A DNA stretch of 64,000 bases, from positions 124,001 through 188,000 of the forward strand of contig JBGORM010000001.1 in the NCBI GenBank assembly GCA_041538185.1. Reading direction: 5' to 3'. This stretch comes from Melioribacteraceae bacterium 4301-Me. Lineage in GTDB: Bacteria; Bacteroidota; Ignavibacteria; Ignavibacteriales; Melioribacteraceae. Shown piece after piece: positions 1 to 9,278 of the stretch. The position numbers were made by a program, and so were the translations under genes. The notes beneath the pieces were generated by a model. It was not told the origin of the DNA. It saw only the letters and a list, made by a program, of their open reading frames with translations, and did no database searches. Position 1 is the first letter of the stretch, and each line of letters starts with the position of its first letter.

Positions 1-2
1 GT

Positions 3-1781
3 GAATCTAACTTAAATGAAGGTAATTTTGAAGAAGCTGAAAAGTATTTTTCTGATGTTTATCAATCAGCCGACGTGTCTGCAGAGTTGACAATGCGAGC
101 TGAATTTGGACTTGCAGTCAGCAAATATTTTTTAAATGATTATAAAGGAGCCGTGACAATTTTAGAATCATTAAAGAAAAGAGCGCCAGATTTTGAATCG
201 GACAAGGTAAATTTTTATTTAGCCGAAACATACTTTATGCTTAACAATTTCAGTAAAGCGCTAAAATTTTATATGTCGGTCAATACTTTAGACCCTCAAA
301 TTGAAAAGCAGGTTATTTATGGCAAGGCTTTTACTTATTTTAATATGAAGGACTATGCTAACGCTATTTATTATTTTAATTCTTATATAACTAAATATCC
401 CACAGCGGAAAATGTAAAAAATGCTAAGTTGAAATTAGCAGACAGTTATTATGGAATAAAAAATTTCGAAAAGGCAAGTGAAATTTATCAACAGTTATTC
501 AGTAGAGACAGACATTCCCTTGATAATGATTTTGCTTACTATCAATTTGCTCAATCACTTTATAAAGCGAATAAGACCAGCAATGCAATCAGTGAGTTCA
601 TTAATCTACAAAAAAGATTCCCCCGCTCTAAATATGCCGATGCTTCTCAATATGTGGTGGGATGGATTTATTTTCAGCAAAATGAATACAGAAAAGCAAT
701 TGATAATTATCTGTTGCTGATTGATAAGTATCCCAATTCGAATCTTATACCAATTGCTCTGTATTCTATTGGTGATTCCTATTTCAATTTAGAATTGTAT
801 GACACTGCAATTACATATTACAATAAAGTCTTGCAAAATTATTCTAATACAACTTATGTTTTTGATGCAGTAAATGGAATTCAATATTCTTACATTGCAA
901 AAAACCAGCCGGAGAAAGCAATTGAGTTTATAGATAACTTCTTACAAGATTATCCAAATTCTACTTTTAGAGATCAAATTTTATTTAAGAAAGGAGATAT
1001 TTATTATAGCATTGAGAATTTCAAAAAAGCAATTGAGTCTTATAATCAATTCATTCAAAGTTATCCAGAGAGTAAACTTGTCCCAAATGCTTACTATTGG
1101 ATAGGTAAAAGTCAAGAAAATGTAAAGCTGTACGATGATGCGCTCAGCAGTTTTAAATATGTTATAAATAATTATTTGAAAAGTGAAGTTGGTGTTTCGG
1201 CTGTTATTGAATCTGTAAATATTTATTTGGATAAAAAAAGTTACCCTGAAGCTATAGAATTGCTTGCTGAGACTGAAGCAAAAATACCTAATTCTGAAAG
1301 GTTGCCTGAAATTCTTTATTTAAAAGGAATTGCTGAAGAAAAAAATAGTAATATAGCTGATGCCTATAATACTTTTAATCAAGTAATAACTTATTATGAT
1401 GGGACTATTTTTGCTGCAAAGTCAAAATTAGAGCTCGGCATTTTAGAGTTGCAAAATGGCAACTTTGAGAATGCTGCGCTGCTTTTTAAGGATGTCAGCG
1501 AGAAAAGAAACGATGATATCGGTGCTGAGGCTCAATATTATTATGGTGTTTCTTTATTTAAACAAGATAAGATTACTGATGCAATAACAGCATTTGTGCG
1601 TGTTAGGTCTGTATTTTCTGCTTATGATGAATGGTTTACTAAGTCTTTATTGATGTTGGGCGATTGTTATGTTAAATTAAAGGATATAAAACAGGCAAGG
1701 GAGATGTATAAAGCCGTGTTAATTAGGCATAATACTGGTGAGTTAGCACAACAAGCAAGAGCAAAATTGAGAAGACTATGA
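3..1781 (+). CDS. TPR-repeat protein, 5' end outside the window
   Basis: The reading frame is open from the first bases of the window, so the true N-terminus lies upstream. About 590 residues are visible and consist almost wholly of tetratricopeptide-like helical pairs of 34-38 residues, with recurring A..Y..A and YP.S motifs such as 'KYPTAEN', 'RFPRSKYADA', 'KYPNSNLIP' and 'DYPNSTF'. This spacing resembles the periplasmic YbgF/CpoB and BamD type of TPR protein, which act as scaffolds for envelope assembly. The stop overlaps the next ATG (ATGA), so it is translationally coupled to the outer-membrane protein that follows and heads an operon running through ExbB, ExbD and TonB. A role in envelope or outer-membrane energisation is inferred from that context. 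The exact family is not assignable. Confidence 0.85.
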   Translation, partial: ESNLNEGNFEEAEKYFSDVYQSADVSAELTMRAEFGLAVSKYFLNDYKGAVTILESLKKRAPDFESDKVNFYLAETYFMLNNFSKALKFYMSVNTLDPQIEKQVIYGKAFTYFNMKDYANAIYYFNSYITKYPTAENVKNAKLKLADSYYGIKNFEKASEIYQQLFSRDRHSLDNDFAYYQFAQSLYKANKTSNAISEFINLQKRFPRSKYADASQYVVGWIYFQQNEYRKAIDNYLLLIDKYPNSNLIPIALYSIGDSYFNLELYDTAITYYNKVLQNYSNTTYVFDAVNGIQYSYIAKNQPEKAIEFIDNFLQDYPNSTFRDQILFKKGDIYYSIENFKKAIESYNQFIQSYPESKLVPNAYYWIGKSQENVKLYDDALSSFKYVINNYLKSEVGVSAVIESVNIYLDKKSYPEAIELLAETEAKIPNSERLPEILYLKGIAEEKNSNIADAYNTFNQVITYYDGTIFAAKSKLELGILELQNGNFENAALLFKDVSEKRNDDIGAEAQYYYGVSLFKQDKITDAITAFVRVRSVFSAYDEWFTKSLLMLGDCYVKLKDIKQAREMYKAVLIRHNTGELAQQARAKLRRL

Positions 1782-3370
1782 AAAATTTTATCCTTGCATT
1801 AATTTTAGTTTCACCGTTATTTGTTTTTGCACAAGATAATAAATCTCAAAGCATAGAACTGCCGGATTTTGTTATTACTGGCGTTCAAACTGTAAATTTA
1901 CCAATAGCAAAAAAGGAAAAAGCCTCTTTTGTACCAATACTATCAAAAGATTTTTTCCTGCCTCAATATTCACCTGAAGAGTTGCCTCTTGCTCAAGTTG
2001 AAAATCCGATTGATAAAAAAATAGATTTGTGGAAAAATCTAAATAGTTACAATGGTAATCTTTATTTTGGCCTGGGTGGATATACATTGCCAATAGGTAA
2101 ATTTTTTTTAGGACAAAATTTTAACAATTATTTTTTTTCTTTAGATGTATTTGGTTCTAATACCAAAGATTACCTGCCATACAGCAGCTATAATGTTTCT
2201 GGTGCTACAATTAAAAACGAATTTTACATCAATACTACTTCTGCTTTTTTACCCGGATTACGAATTTACTTAAACGGAAATTTTTTAAGAGATAGCTACA
2301 ATTTTTATGCGTCTAATAATCCTGCAGTAGAACGTAGAACGAATAACGGTAACATAGAATTAGGAATTAATAACTCGTTGAGCAGGTTCATTAATTATAA
2401 TGCGAAAGTCTCAGCTAGTCAATTATTAATAAACGAAAACGGCTTTCGCGAAATAAAATTTAATAGCTTGGCTTCTTTTATTTTCAAATTCCCTTACATT
2501 AGTTTTGGTGCTACATTCGATTATCTCCAACAAAATGTTAAAAATGGATATAATAACAATGCTGACTATTATTTCTACAAAATCGAACCCAAATTAAAAA
2601 TAAATACATTAGAAAACTTAATTATAAATACAGGCCTGAACTACTCATCTTCTAATAACAATAATTTTTTCTCTCCGTTTGGCAGCATTGAATTAACACT
2701 TAATAAAAATTTTTTAATGACTGCTTCTTTCTTGCCCCATGTCGAATTTAACACTCATAGAGAATTTATTGCATCCAATATTTACTATAACATTTCTAAA
2801 TTAGATAACTTATTTACAAAATATAAAATTGATTTGAACACAGCTTTGAAATATCAGTACTACAAATACTTTGAGATTGGGTTTTCAGCGGCGTTTGAAA
2901 AAATTGATAATTATTTCTACTTTGAAGATAATATTGAGCAGGGTAAATTTAATATTAATAAGATAGATGACGTAACAATGTTTGGCTTGAAATTAGACCT
3001 TTTGTTTCATCCCGGTCCTTACGGTAAGTTTTATGGCGAGGCAGCATATCAAACCGTAGAAAATAATTCCAAACAAATTATACCGTACAAGCCATATTTT
3101 AATACTTCATTAAACTATTCTTACTCCTTTGCTTTTGGGTTAGATGTTGCAGCAAACTACAAGATGTCGTATAAGTATTACACTAATATCCAAAATACTG
3201 ATGAAATACTTTTCTATCACAATATTTCTTTGACTGCCGCTTATAACATTTTCGAAAATTTGCAATTAAAGGCTACATTAGAAAATTTATTGAACAGAAA
3301 AAATTATCTTTGGAAAAACTATCAAGATAAACCATTTGACGTTATAATAGCGGTAGAATACAAATGGTAA
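1778..3370 (+). CDS. Outer-membrane beta-barrel protein related to TonB-dependent receptors
   Basis: It has a signal peptide (residues 1-19, ending FAQ), then a short segment 'ELPDFVITG' like the N-terminal motif of TonB-linked outer-membrane proteins. The remainder is about 430 residues of alternating aromatic/polar beta-strands typical of a barrel. The C-terminus 'LENLLNRKNYLW...VEYKW' resembles the last strands of TonB-dependent receptors and ends in an aromatic residue. At 530 aa it is shorter than most such receptors, and I see no obvious plug domain between signal and barrel. It overlaps the upstream TPR gene by 4 nt and lies three genes before ExbB/ExbD/TonB, so it may be energised by that complex (inference). 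The substrate is unknown. Confidence 0.75.
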   Translation: MKNFILALILVSPLFVFAQDNKSQSIELPDFVITGVQTVNLPIAKKEKASFVPILSKDFFLPQYSPEELPLAQVENPIDKKIDLWKNLNSYNGNLYFGLGGYTLPIGKFFLGQNFNNYFFSLDVFGSNTKDYLPYSSYNVSGATIKNEFYINTTSAFLPGLRIYLNGNFLRDSYNFYASNNPAVERRTNNGNIELGINNSLSRFINYNAKVSASQLLINENGFREIKFNSLASFIFKFPYISFGATFDYLQQNVKNGYNNNADYYFYKIEPKLKINTLENLIINTGLNYSSSNNNNFFSPFGSIELTLNKNFLMTASFLPHVEFNTHREFIASNIYYNISKLDNLFTKYKIDLNTALKYQYYKYFEIGFSAAFEKIDNYFYFEDNIEQGKFNINKIDDVTMFGLKLDLLFHPGPYGKFYGEAAYQTVENNSKQIIPYKPYFNTSLNYSYSFAFGLDVAANYKMSYKYYTNIQNTDEILFYHNISLTAAYNIFENLQLKATLENLLNRKNYLWKNYQDKPFDVIIAVEYKW

Positions 3371-3380
3371 TCAAATTAAA

Positions 3381-5237
3381 ATGACAAAAAAAGATTTACA
3401 GAACAAAATTGCAAGTTTGATTGGCGTTTCCAGCTCAGAAAAAGAATTAGCCTATGAGGTTTTTATTGATAAGGTGGTGGAATCTTTAACTCCCGGAATG
3501 ACAATCAAAGTTTCTAACATCGGTTTTTTCCAACTTAAGCAAGAAAAACAATCATTAGATGAGAACTACAGCGAATTATCTATTGTTTATTCACCATACC
3601 CAAGCGATATTGACAAAGATGACAAAACCTTTTATTTAATATTAGATGTAAAAGCCAAGAAGAAAAATTTTTCTGAATTTGACTCAAATGTTTTTAGCAT
3701 TGGAGTGGGAAAGCCATTAATTCCACTTTACGAGAAAAACAATTTTTCAGCAGAATCTGAAACCTCTTTCGTTTTATTGAAAAAGACCATTGAAGAAAAA
3801 GTAAATCAAATTATTTCGGAATCGGATGTGTTAGAAAATTTTAATATATGGGACGATTATATTGCTAATATTGAGAGTTCAGAAAATAGTGTTCATTCAG
3901 AGGAATTGAATTTACAAAATACGTTGAACGAACTAACCGAGGATATTAATTTTGATGACAGCGAAGAAAATCTAAATAAAATCATAAATTCTGATGAGAT
4001 AAAATTAGAGTTTGAAAAGGAAGAAAAAGAAGGTGAGTCTAACAAGGTTGAACAAGACATCAGTATTGATTTTGGGGAAAAAATAGAATCAATAGATGCT
4101 GAAAAGGATGATGATGAGTTTGATGCTGATTTTAATCTAATTCATGATGAATTAAAATTTAGTGAAAGTCATGAAAATAATTTTAACAGTAAGCTTGATA
4201 TTGATTCTTTAGTCCAAGATGATGCTTACCTTTCCACTGATGAGAAACAAAGGGAAGGCTTAGAAGGAGAAAACTTTAGTTTTACTTCTATAAAAAGCGA
4301 TAAAGAAAATGTTGACTGGAATTGGGGCGATGAGTTAAAAGAAGAATTTGGACTGGGAGATAATGATAATTCTGAAACAACATTAAATGTTAATGATGAC
4401 AAAGTCAGAGAGAATGATATTTTTTTAGAAGGGAGTGAATTGGATAATAATAAAAATGTTGACTTATTTGCACAACTTGATAATGAAATAAAACAAGAAA
4501 AAGAAGAGCAATTTGAGAGTGATGAAGAAATAATGGAAGTTTATTCTCATTCGGCAGATTATGAATTTGTAACCGATAAAAATTTTCAGCAAGAACAAAG
4601 AATTTCTTCTCATTTTACAGATGAAATTTCAAAGATTGTTGTGGGAGAAAATAAGGTTAACAGCAAGAATATCGAAGATGAAGAAGAAAAATATTTTACT
4701 AGAAATTTTATTCTCATTTTTTCCGGCTTTGTAATTATAGCTTCAATTATTATTTATCTTTTTATTATTCCTAATTCAAGTTCGAGTAAGAGAAGTAAAA
4801 CTGAAAACGCAGCAAGTATACAAACTGAGCAAATTCCAGATAAGTCACAATCGGCTTTTAAGGTCTCAAAAACTCCCGAAGAAAATGTTAACGGGTCTGT
4901 TGAAAATATTAGTGGATTAAAACCAACAGTCAATGCTAATTCTCGAATTGAATCTGACAAATACAAAAGCAGCTCAGGAAAGAAAACGGGGACTGACATT
5001 AGAGTTAGTAACTTAATTTTCTTTGATGGCAGTAAATATAATGTACAAATCTCATCTTGGAGAAATATTGTTAAAGCCCAACAAGAAGTTTCAAAGCTAA
5101 AGAAGAGCGGATTAAATGCGTTTGTTATAGAAGCAAATCTGCCTGATAAAGGCGGCATGTGGTACCGAGTTAGAGTTGGTGGATTTAATTCCAAAGAAGA
5201 AGCGGAAAATTTTTTGAACAATAAAACTAAAAAATAA
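3381..5237 (+). CDS. Membrane protein with N-terminal HU-like domain and C-terminal SPOR domain
   Basis: Residues 1 to about 90 resemble the HU/IHF DNA-binding fold ('MTKKDLQNKIASLIG', then 'TPGMTIKVSNIGFFQ'). Next comes a long, very acidic, low-complexity linker (about residues 130-430), one transmembrane helix at about 442-464 ('ILIFSGFVIIASIIIYLFII'), a Ser/Thr-rich stretch, and a SPOR domain from about residue 547 ('KYNVQISSWRNIVKAQQEV' ... 'WYRVRVGGFNSKEEAENFL'). SPOR domains bind denuded peptidoglycan at division sites. The topology would put the HU-like part in the cytoplasm and SPOR in the periplasm. HU-SPOR proteins are known in Bacteroidetes. Here the gene lies between a barrel gene and ExbB, with gaps of 10-11 nt. 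A link between nucleoid or DNA and septal wall is inference. Confidence 0.82.
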   Translation: MTKKDLQNKIASLIGVSSSEKELAYEVFIDKVVESLTPGMTIKVSNIGFFQLKQEKQSLDENYSELSIVYSPYPSDIDKDDKTFYLILDVKAKKKNFSEFDSNVFSIGVGKPLIPLYEKNNFSAESETSFVLLKKTIEEKVNQIISESDVLENFNIWDDYIANIESSENSVHSEELNLQNTLNELTEDINFDDSEENLNKIINSDEIKLEFEKEEKEGESNKVEQDISIDFGEKIESIDAEKDDDEFDADFNLIHDELKFSESHENNFNSKLDIDSLVQDDAYLSTDEKQREGLEGENFSFTSIKSDKENVDWNWGDELKEEFGLGDNDNSETTLNVNDDKVRENDIFLEGSELDNNKNVDLFAQLDNEIKQEKEEQFESDEEIMEVYSHSADYEFVTDKNFQQEQRISSHFTDEISKIVVGENKVNSKNIEDEEEKYFTRNFILIFSGFVIIASIIIYLFIIPNSSSSKRSKTENAASIQTEQIPDKSQSAFKVSKTPEENVNGSVENISGLKPTVNANSRIESDKYKSSSGKKTGTDIRVSNLIFFDGSKYNVQISSWRNIVKAQQEVSKLKKSGLNAFVIEANLPDKGGMWYRVRVGGFNSKEEAENFLNNKTKK

Positions 5238-5248
5238 AAAGGGAGACG

Positions 5249-5902
5249 ATGAATTTATTATCTATTTTAGTAAAAGGCGGCTGGGTTATGCTGCCCATCT
5301 TTTTATCTTCAATTATTGCTGTGGCTATTATAATTGAGCGCTACATTATATTGAAAAAAGCAAGTATAAATGTTCCATCTTTCCTTATTAAAATTAGGAA
5401 CTTATTAAAGCGGGGTGACATTAAAGGCGCTATAGAATATTGCATGGAGGAAAAATCCCCAATGTCAAACATTGTCAAAAAGGGTTTGAAAAAATATAAA
5501 TTTGGTCATCAGCGGGTAATGGAAGCTATAGAATCGGCTGGCAAACAAGAGATTAGTCGACTTGAAAGAGGTTTGCCGGTGTTAGCAACAATTTCTGGTG
5601 TGGCTCCTCTATTGGGTTTTTTAGGTACGGTTACTGGTATGATAAGTGCTTTTATGAAAATTCAAGACTTGCAAGGTTCTGCTAGTCCAAGTGACTTGGC
5701 TGGTGGTATTTGGGAAGCTCTTTTGACTACCGCTTTTGGCTTAATTGTGGGTATTATTGCACTAACTTTTTACAACTATTTTGTTTCCCGTGTTAATAAG
5801 CTTGTCATTGAAATGGAGTTAATATCAAATGACGTTGTTGATGTTTTGGAAGAATCATCTAAAAAAGAAATTACTGATGATAATTTAGAGATTGAATTGT
5901 AG
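5249..5902 (+). CDS. exbB: MotA/TolQ/ExbB proton channel family protein
   Basis: 217 residues with three predicted membrane helices (about 12-32, 108-132 and 150-176). The conserved core 'GLPVLATISGVAPLLGFLGTVTGMI' followed by 'GIWEALLTTAFGLIVGIIAL' is the MotA_ExbB/TolQ signature. With ExbD the protein forms an inner-membrane proton-driven motor that energises TonB or Tol. A ribosome-binding site (GGGAGA) precedes the ATG. exbD and tonB follow at once, so ExbB is a better guess than TolQ or MotA, but sequence alone cannot fully separate TolQ from ExbB. Confidence 0.9.
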   Translation: MNLLSILVKGGWVMLPIFLSSIIAVAIIIERYIILKKASINVPSFLIKIRNLLKRGDIKGAIEYCMEEKSPMSNIVKKGLKKYKFGHQRVMEAIESAGKQEISRLERGLPVLATISGVAPLLGFLGTVTGMISAFMKIQDLQGSASPSDLAGGIWEALLTTAFGLIVGIIALTFYNYFVSRVNKLVIEMELISNDVVDVLEESSKKEITDDNLEIEL

Positions 5903-5909
5903 GTGAGAA

Positions 5910-6314
5910 ATGAAATTTGAAACATCAAACAAGCCATTAAGTATGTTTAGTTATTCTTCTCTTACAGATATTGTTATGTTATTATTAATATTTTTTCTTT
6001 TGACTTCTCAATTTGTGATAACTACAGGTGTTAAGGTAAAATTACCAGCTGCAAAAAACAACGAGCAAGCAGCACCATCTAAACTTGTGGTATCAATAAA
6101 TGACCAAGGTAAAGTTTTTTTAGGCTCTGATGAAATAACAACTGATTTACTGCCTGCTAAACTTGAATCTATAAAAAATAAAACTGGGGAAAATAATCTT
6201 ATTATAAGGGCGGATAAGTCTGCAAGTATCGATATAGTAATTAAAGTTATTGACGCTGGCAAAGGAGTTGGAATAGATAAATTTACAATAGAGACCGAAA
6301 AACAAAATTACTGA
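5910..6314 (+). CDS. exbD: ExbD/TolR family biopolymer transport protein
   Basis: 134 residues: a short cytoplasmic N-terminus, one membrane helix (about 17-37, 'LTDIVMLLLIFFLLTSQFV') that includes the family's conserved Asp ('LTDIVM'), and a periplasmic domain with the typical 'VSINDQGKVFLG' and 'IIRADKSASIDIVIKVIDAGKGVGI' pattern. The Asp is the expected proton-relay residue of the motor. It begins 7 nt after exbB with a GGTGAG ribosome-binding site and is followed 14 nt later by tonB. It is predicted to form the ExbB5-ExbD2 type complex. Confidence 0.9.
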   Translation: MKFETSNKPLSMFSYSSLTDIVMLLLIFFLLTSQFVITTGVKVKLPAAKNNEQAAPSKLVVSINDQGKVFLGSDEITTDLLPAKLESIKNKTGENNLIIRADKSASIDIVIKVIDAGKGVGIDKFTIETEKQNY

Positions 6315-6328
6315 ACGATATTACATTT

Positions 6329-7024
6329 ATGTTTAAGAAGAACACACAAAATATCTCTTATTTAATTTCGTTTGGTTTTCATTTAGCTCTTCTATTGATT
6401 TTTATGGCAATTAACTTTTCTACACAAACTGAGAATACAGAATATATAACAGTTGGTTTTGGGAGTTTTGGCAATCCTGGGCTTTCAGGTGCAGCAGGTA
6501 AAAGTGCCCAACAAAGAGATGAAGTAGCAGAAATTGAAAAACAAAAGGTTCAGACTGACAAAGAAGAAAAAAAGGTAGAATTACCTAAAACTGTAAATTT
6601 TGATCAGCAAAATCCCATCCCTGCTGCATCAAATAAAAAAGAAAAGGAAGAAAAAACAGCTATCGAAAAGGTTAAACCACTTAAAAAAACAGAATCTGAA
6701 AGCAGAGGAGAGGAATTTGCCGGCAGCAGGTTTGGAAGTTTTGGTTTCCAGATTGATTTTGGGGGCAAAGGCATAAGAAAAATTTATAGCTATATATTGC
6801 CTCAATATCCTGAGGGAGTTTCAAAAGAAATTGATGTTAAATTAAAATTCACTATTATGCCAGATGGTACAGTGGGGAAGATATTTCCTTTAATAAAGGC
6901 TGATGCAAAATTAGAAATGGCGGCTATTAATTCTTTAAGACAATGGAGATTTGAGCCGCTGCCTCCAAATGCTAAACAAATTGAACAAAGTGTGGTTATT
7001 ACTTTCCCTTATCGTTTAAAGTAG
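6329..7024 (+). CDS. tonB: TonB family energy transducer
   Basis: 231 residues: an N-terminal anchor helix (about 10-28), a Lys/Glu/Pro-rich linker (about 65-125), and a C-terminal TonB domain ('VSKEIDVKLKFTIMPDGTVG' ... 'AAINSLRQWRFEPLPPN' ... 'SVVITFPYRLK'). TonB spans the periplasm to transmit ExbB/ExbD energy to outer-membrane receptors. The gene ends this operon, and its 3' end overlaps by 26 bp a convergent gene on the other strand. Its likely partner is the barrel encoded at 1778-3370. Confidence 0.88.
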   Translation: MFKKNTQNISYLISFGFHLALLLIFMAINFSTQTENTEYITVGFGSFGNPGLSGAAGKSAQQRDEVAEIEKQKVQTDKEEKKVELPKTVNFDQQNPIPAASNKKEKEEKTAIEKVKPLKKTESESRGEEFAGSRFGSFGFQIDFGGKGIRKIYSYILPQYPEGVSKEIDVKLKFTIMPDGTVGKIFPLIKADAKLEMAAINSLRQWRFEPLPPNAKQIEQSVVITFPYRLK

Positions 7025-7298
7025 CTTTATCCCTGCCGTAATATGATTTATAAAAAAAATACTCTAAAATTGACAACATAGTTAACGAAATTGTATCAGC
7101 ATCAAAGTAAATTCCAAAGCCTTTTGCATCAAAAAATATTTTAACTATCATAGTAATAATTGACCAACCGACTGAGAACAATACAATAATTAAACCTACA
7201 TTTATAAATGCTGTACTAAGAGATTCCTCTTGCCATTTTTTTGTGAATATTATTAAAATGAAAATTAAATGAGCTGCAAAGATTAATGCGATTATCAT
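6999..7298 (-). CDS. Small membrane protein, family not recognised
   Basis: 99 residues with two or three hydrophobic helices (N-terminal 'MIIALIFAAHLIFILIIF', then 'VGLIIVLFSVGWSIITMIV', then a weaker one). It is last in a four-gene minus-strand group running from 9126 down to 6999, with short gaps or overlaps between genes. Its 3' end overlaps tonB by 26 bp in convergent orientation. I do not recognise a family. Coding status is supported by operon position, an ATG start and length, but not by a domain match. Confidence 0.55.
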   Translation of the reverse strand: MIIALIFAAHLIFILIIFTKKWQEESLSTAFINVGLIIVLFSVGWSIITMIVKIFFDAKGFGIYFDADTISLTMLSILEYFFYKSYYGRDKATLNDKGK

Positions 7299-7308
7299 GT
7301 TGATTTTG

Positions 7309-7812
7309 TTAGGTGTAATTAATTCTTGAATTTATTATCTGTGCACTAGTCATCCCGCCAATAGCTCCAAATATTGTATTGATAATGAAATTATTAACGA
7401 TTACCGATAAAGTATAAAGCCACGAAAAACCATAGACCAAAATTTCTTCTCTAACCTTTTGGAATAAGTTAAGAACTTGCTCTTTCAAATTGTTGTCTAT
7501 TGGAAAGTTATTTACTAATCTTTGCAGCTCTGGGAATGCAGCAATTAAGTCATTGTTCTTAGTAATCATTGTTATTGTTAAATCAAAAATGGAGCCGAAG
7601 ATTGCAGCATATATTCCTGTTAATAGACCAATAATTAAAGCTTTTTTAAGTGGGACCTTGTCACTTAATTTATTTGCCTTTCTATCTAAAACTATTGCAA
7701 TAAATGATGCAACTGGTAAAATAAGGCAGCAAGAAAAGCTTTTCGCAATTGGGACAATTTGTAAGACTCCTGCGCCGAACCCACAAACGAAAGAACTAAT
7801 GTACTTTTTCAA
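7309..7812 (-). CDS. Integral membrane protein (DUF4199-like)
   Basis: 167 residues with about four membrane helices: 'FVCGFGAGVLQIVPIAKSF' region, 'LILPVASFIAIVLD', 'ALIIGLLTGIYAAIFGSIFD', and a C-terminal pair ('LSVIVNNFIINTIFGAIGGM'). The middle motif, a GL..G...A..G..FD helix, resembles the loosely defined DUF4199-type membrane proteins of Bacteroidetes, but the match is weak. The gene overlaps the upstream DUF2085 gene by 17 bp, so the two are probably co-translated. Function unknown. Confidence 0.6.
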   Translation of the reverse strand: MKKYISSFVCGFGAGVLQIVPIAKSFSCCLILPVASFIAIVLDRKANKLSDKVPLKKALIIGLLTGIYAAIFGSIFDLTITMITKNNDLIAAFPELQRLVNNFPIDNNLKEQVLNLFQKVREEILVYGFSWLYTLSVIVNNFIINTIFGAIGGMTSAQIINSRINYT

Positions 7813-8269
7813 TTCTTATCCTTCTATTTTCAGAGATAAGTTCAGTTAAGCTTTGGTAAAAATATAAAAAAACAATTGAACCTAAAAGAAAGCCACTTGT
7901 AAATGCAATTAACTTTGAATAAGGATAAATTCCTACTGTGGTGAGTGTGACATCAATTATAGCTGGTGCTGCGCTTATTATAAAAATTTTTATTTTTAGT
8001 TGAATGTTAATCTCTTTAAATAAATTGTATAACGACATAATTAAAAAGCCTAAGTATATTCCCAAACATCTTGAGCAAACAAGTGTTTCGGTGTTGTAAA
8101 TTACTAAAAGCTTATTATGCTGCTGATGACAAACAAGTGAAAATGCTTTTTTGAAAAAAGGGATGAAATTAATAAGGTACGGCAGTTTTGAGGCAATTAA
8201 TTCGATGAAAATTAGTGAAGTCCAAAATAAAATTGAAAGAAATATTAATATTCTGAAATGTAGCTTCAT
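7796..8269 (-). CDS. DUF2085 membrane protein
   Basis: 157 residues with about four membrane helices and the DUF2085 signature: a Cys-His pair ('LVCHQQHNK') followed by 'CSRCLGIYLGFLI'. This Cys/His-rich motif sits at a membrane boundary and may bind a metal, although no biochemical role is established for the family. It starts 6 nt after the NHL gene stop and overlaps the next membrane protein by 17 bp, so the three are likely one transcript. Confidence 0.75.
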   Translation of the reverse strand: MKLHFRILIFLSILFWTSLIFIELIASKLPYLINFIPFFKKAFSLVCHQQHNKLLVIYNTETLVCSRCLGIYLGFLIMSLYNLFKEINIQLKIKIFIISAAPAIIDVTLTTVGIYPYSKLIAFTSGFLLGSIVFLYFYQSLTELISENRRIRIEKVH

Positions 8270-8274
8270 GAATT

Positions 8275-9126
8275 TTATTTGGATTGAGTGTATATAAGAA
8301 TTTTTTTAGTTGTCAATATATACAATTTGGAATTCATAAATGCTGTGGCAATTATTTCAGAATCAACTGGTGTAATAAATTTTATTTTTTTGAAGGTATC
8401 GTCAACTGTGTTAATGCTTTTTGCATAAACTTCTTTGTGTGAATTAATAAACATCATGTCAGTATATATAGAAATATTTTCTGGTTCAAAACTTAGTTCA
8501 TTTTTAGAGATTCCATTACCAAATTGATCAAATTGAACTAAGTTTGAGTTGTCTATTACCCAAATATTGTTTTTGCTGTCTATTGAAAATCTTTTTGGAT
8601 TAGTTAAAATGAAACTGCCAGAATCATAACTTCCAATCGAAAGCCTGAAGTTTCCGTTTAGGTCATATTTGATAATTCTATTATTGTCCGAATCTAAAAT
8701 GTAAAAATCCCCTTGAGAAGAAGTGGCGACACAAGTAGGGAATGCAAAAACATAATCTTGGGGATTCAAACTGCTGCTTTTAAATTCTGATAAAAAATTT
8801 AGGTCCTTATCAAAAATTTGAATGCGGTTATTATTTTTATCACACACATAAACATTAAGTGAATTGGCATATAAATATACGGGATTATCAAACTCGGCTT
8901 GTGACCACCCGTATCCACCAATAAAATGAATAACTTTGCCCAATGTATCTAACTTTGTAATTTCATTTGTCTGTGAATCAGCAATAAATATGAATCCTGA
9001 AGTGTTGATTGAAAAAGAGCTTGCAGAGTAAAATTTACCGATTTCACCTGTAAGAATGTATGTTTGTGCATAAATTAGATTAGCATTAGCTATTATAACT
9101 ATAATAACAGTCAATATGAATTTCAT
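8275..9126 (-). CDS. Secreted NHL-repeat beta-propeller protein
   Basis: 283 residues: a signal peptide (1 to about 20, ending YAQ) followed by recurring beta-propeller blades of about 42 residues containing 'IFIADSQTNEITKLD', 'VYVCDKNNNRIQIFD', 'FYILDSDNNRIIKYD' and 'IWVIDNSNLVQFD'. The D..N.RI..FD pattern is the NHL (six-bladed propeller) signature, usually a protein- or polymer-binding surface. It is first in the minus-strand cluster, with a 152-bp intergenic region to the divergent lipoprotein gene. Ligand unknown. Confidence 0.8.
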   Translation of the reverse strand: MKFILTVIIVIIANANLIYAQTYILTGEIGKFYSASSFSINTSGFIFIADSQTNEITKLDTLGKVIHFIGGYGWSQAEFDNPVYLYANSLNVYVCDKNNNRIQIFDKDLNFLSEFKSSSLNPQDYVFAFPTCVATSSQGDFYILDSDNNRIIKYDLNGNFRLSIGSYDSGSFILTNPKRFSIDSKNNIWVIDNSNLVQFDQFGNGISKNELSFEPENISIYTDMMFINSHKEVYAKSINTVDDTFKKIKFITPVDSEIIATAFMNSKLYILTTKKILIYTQSK

Positions 9127-9278
9127 AATTAATTAAAAAAAAGAACTAAATAACCGATAATTTATTAGTTAATGGAAAATGTACCTATTAATTAAAAATA
9201 TTGGCAAAATTATTGTATTAATTTATTAATTTACATTAGCTTATAAAAGCAAGATGTTAAAAATAATTTGAGGCAGTA

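Noticed and set aside
4754..5221. 155-codon open frame on the minus strand
   Set aside because: Antisense to the SPOR part of the HU-SPOR gene; composition reflects the complement of coding sequence.
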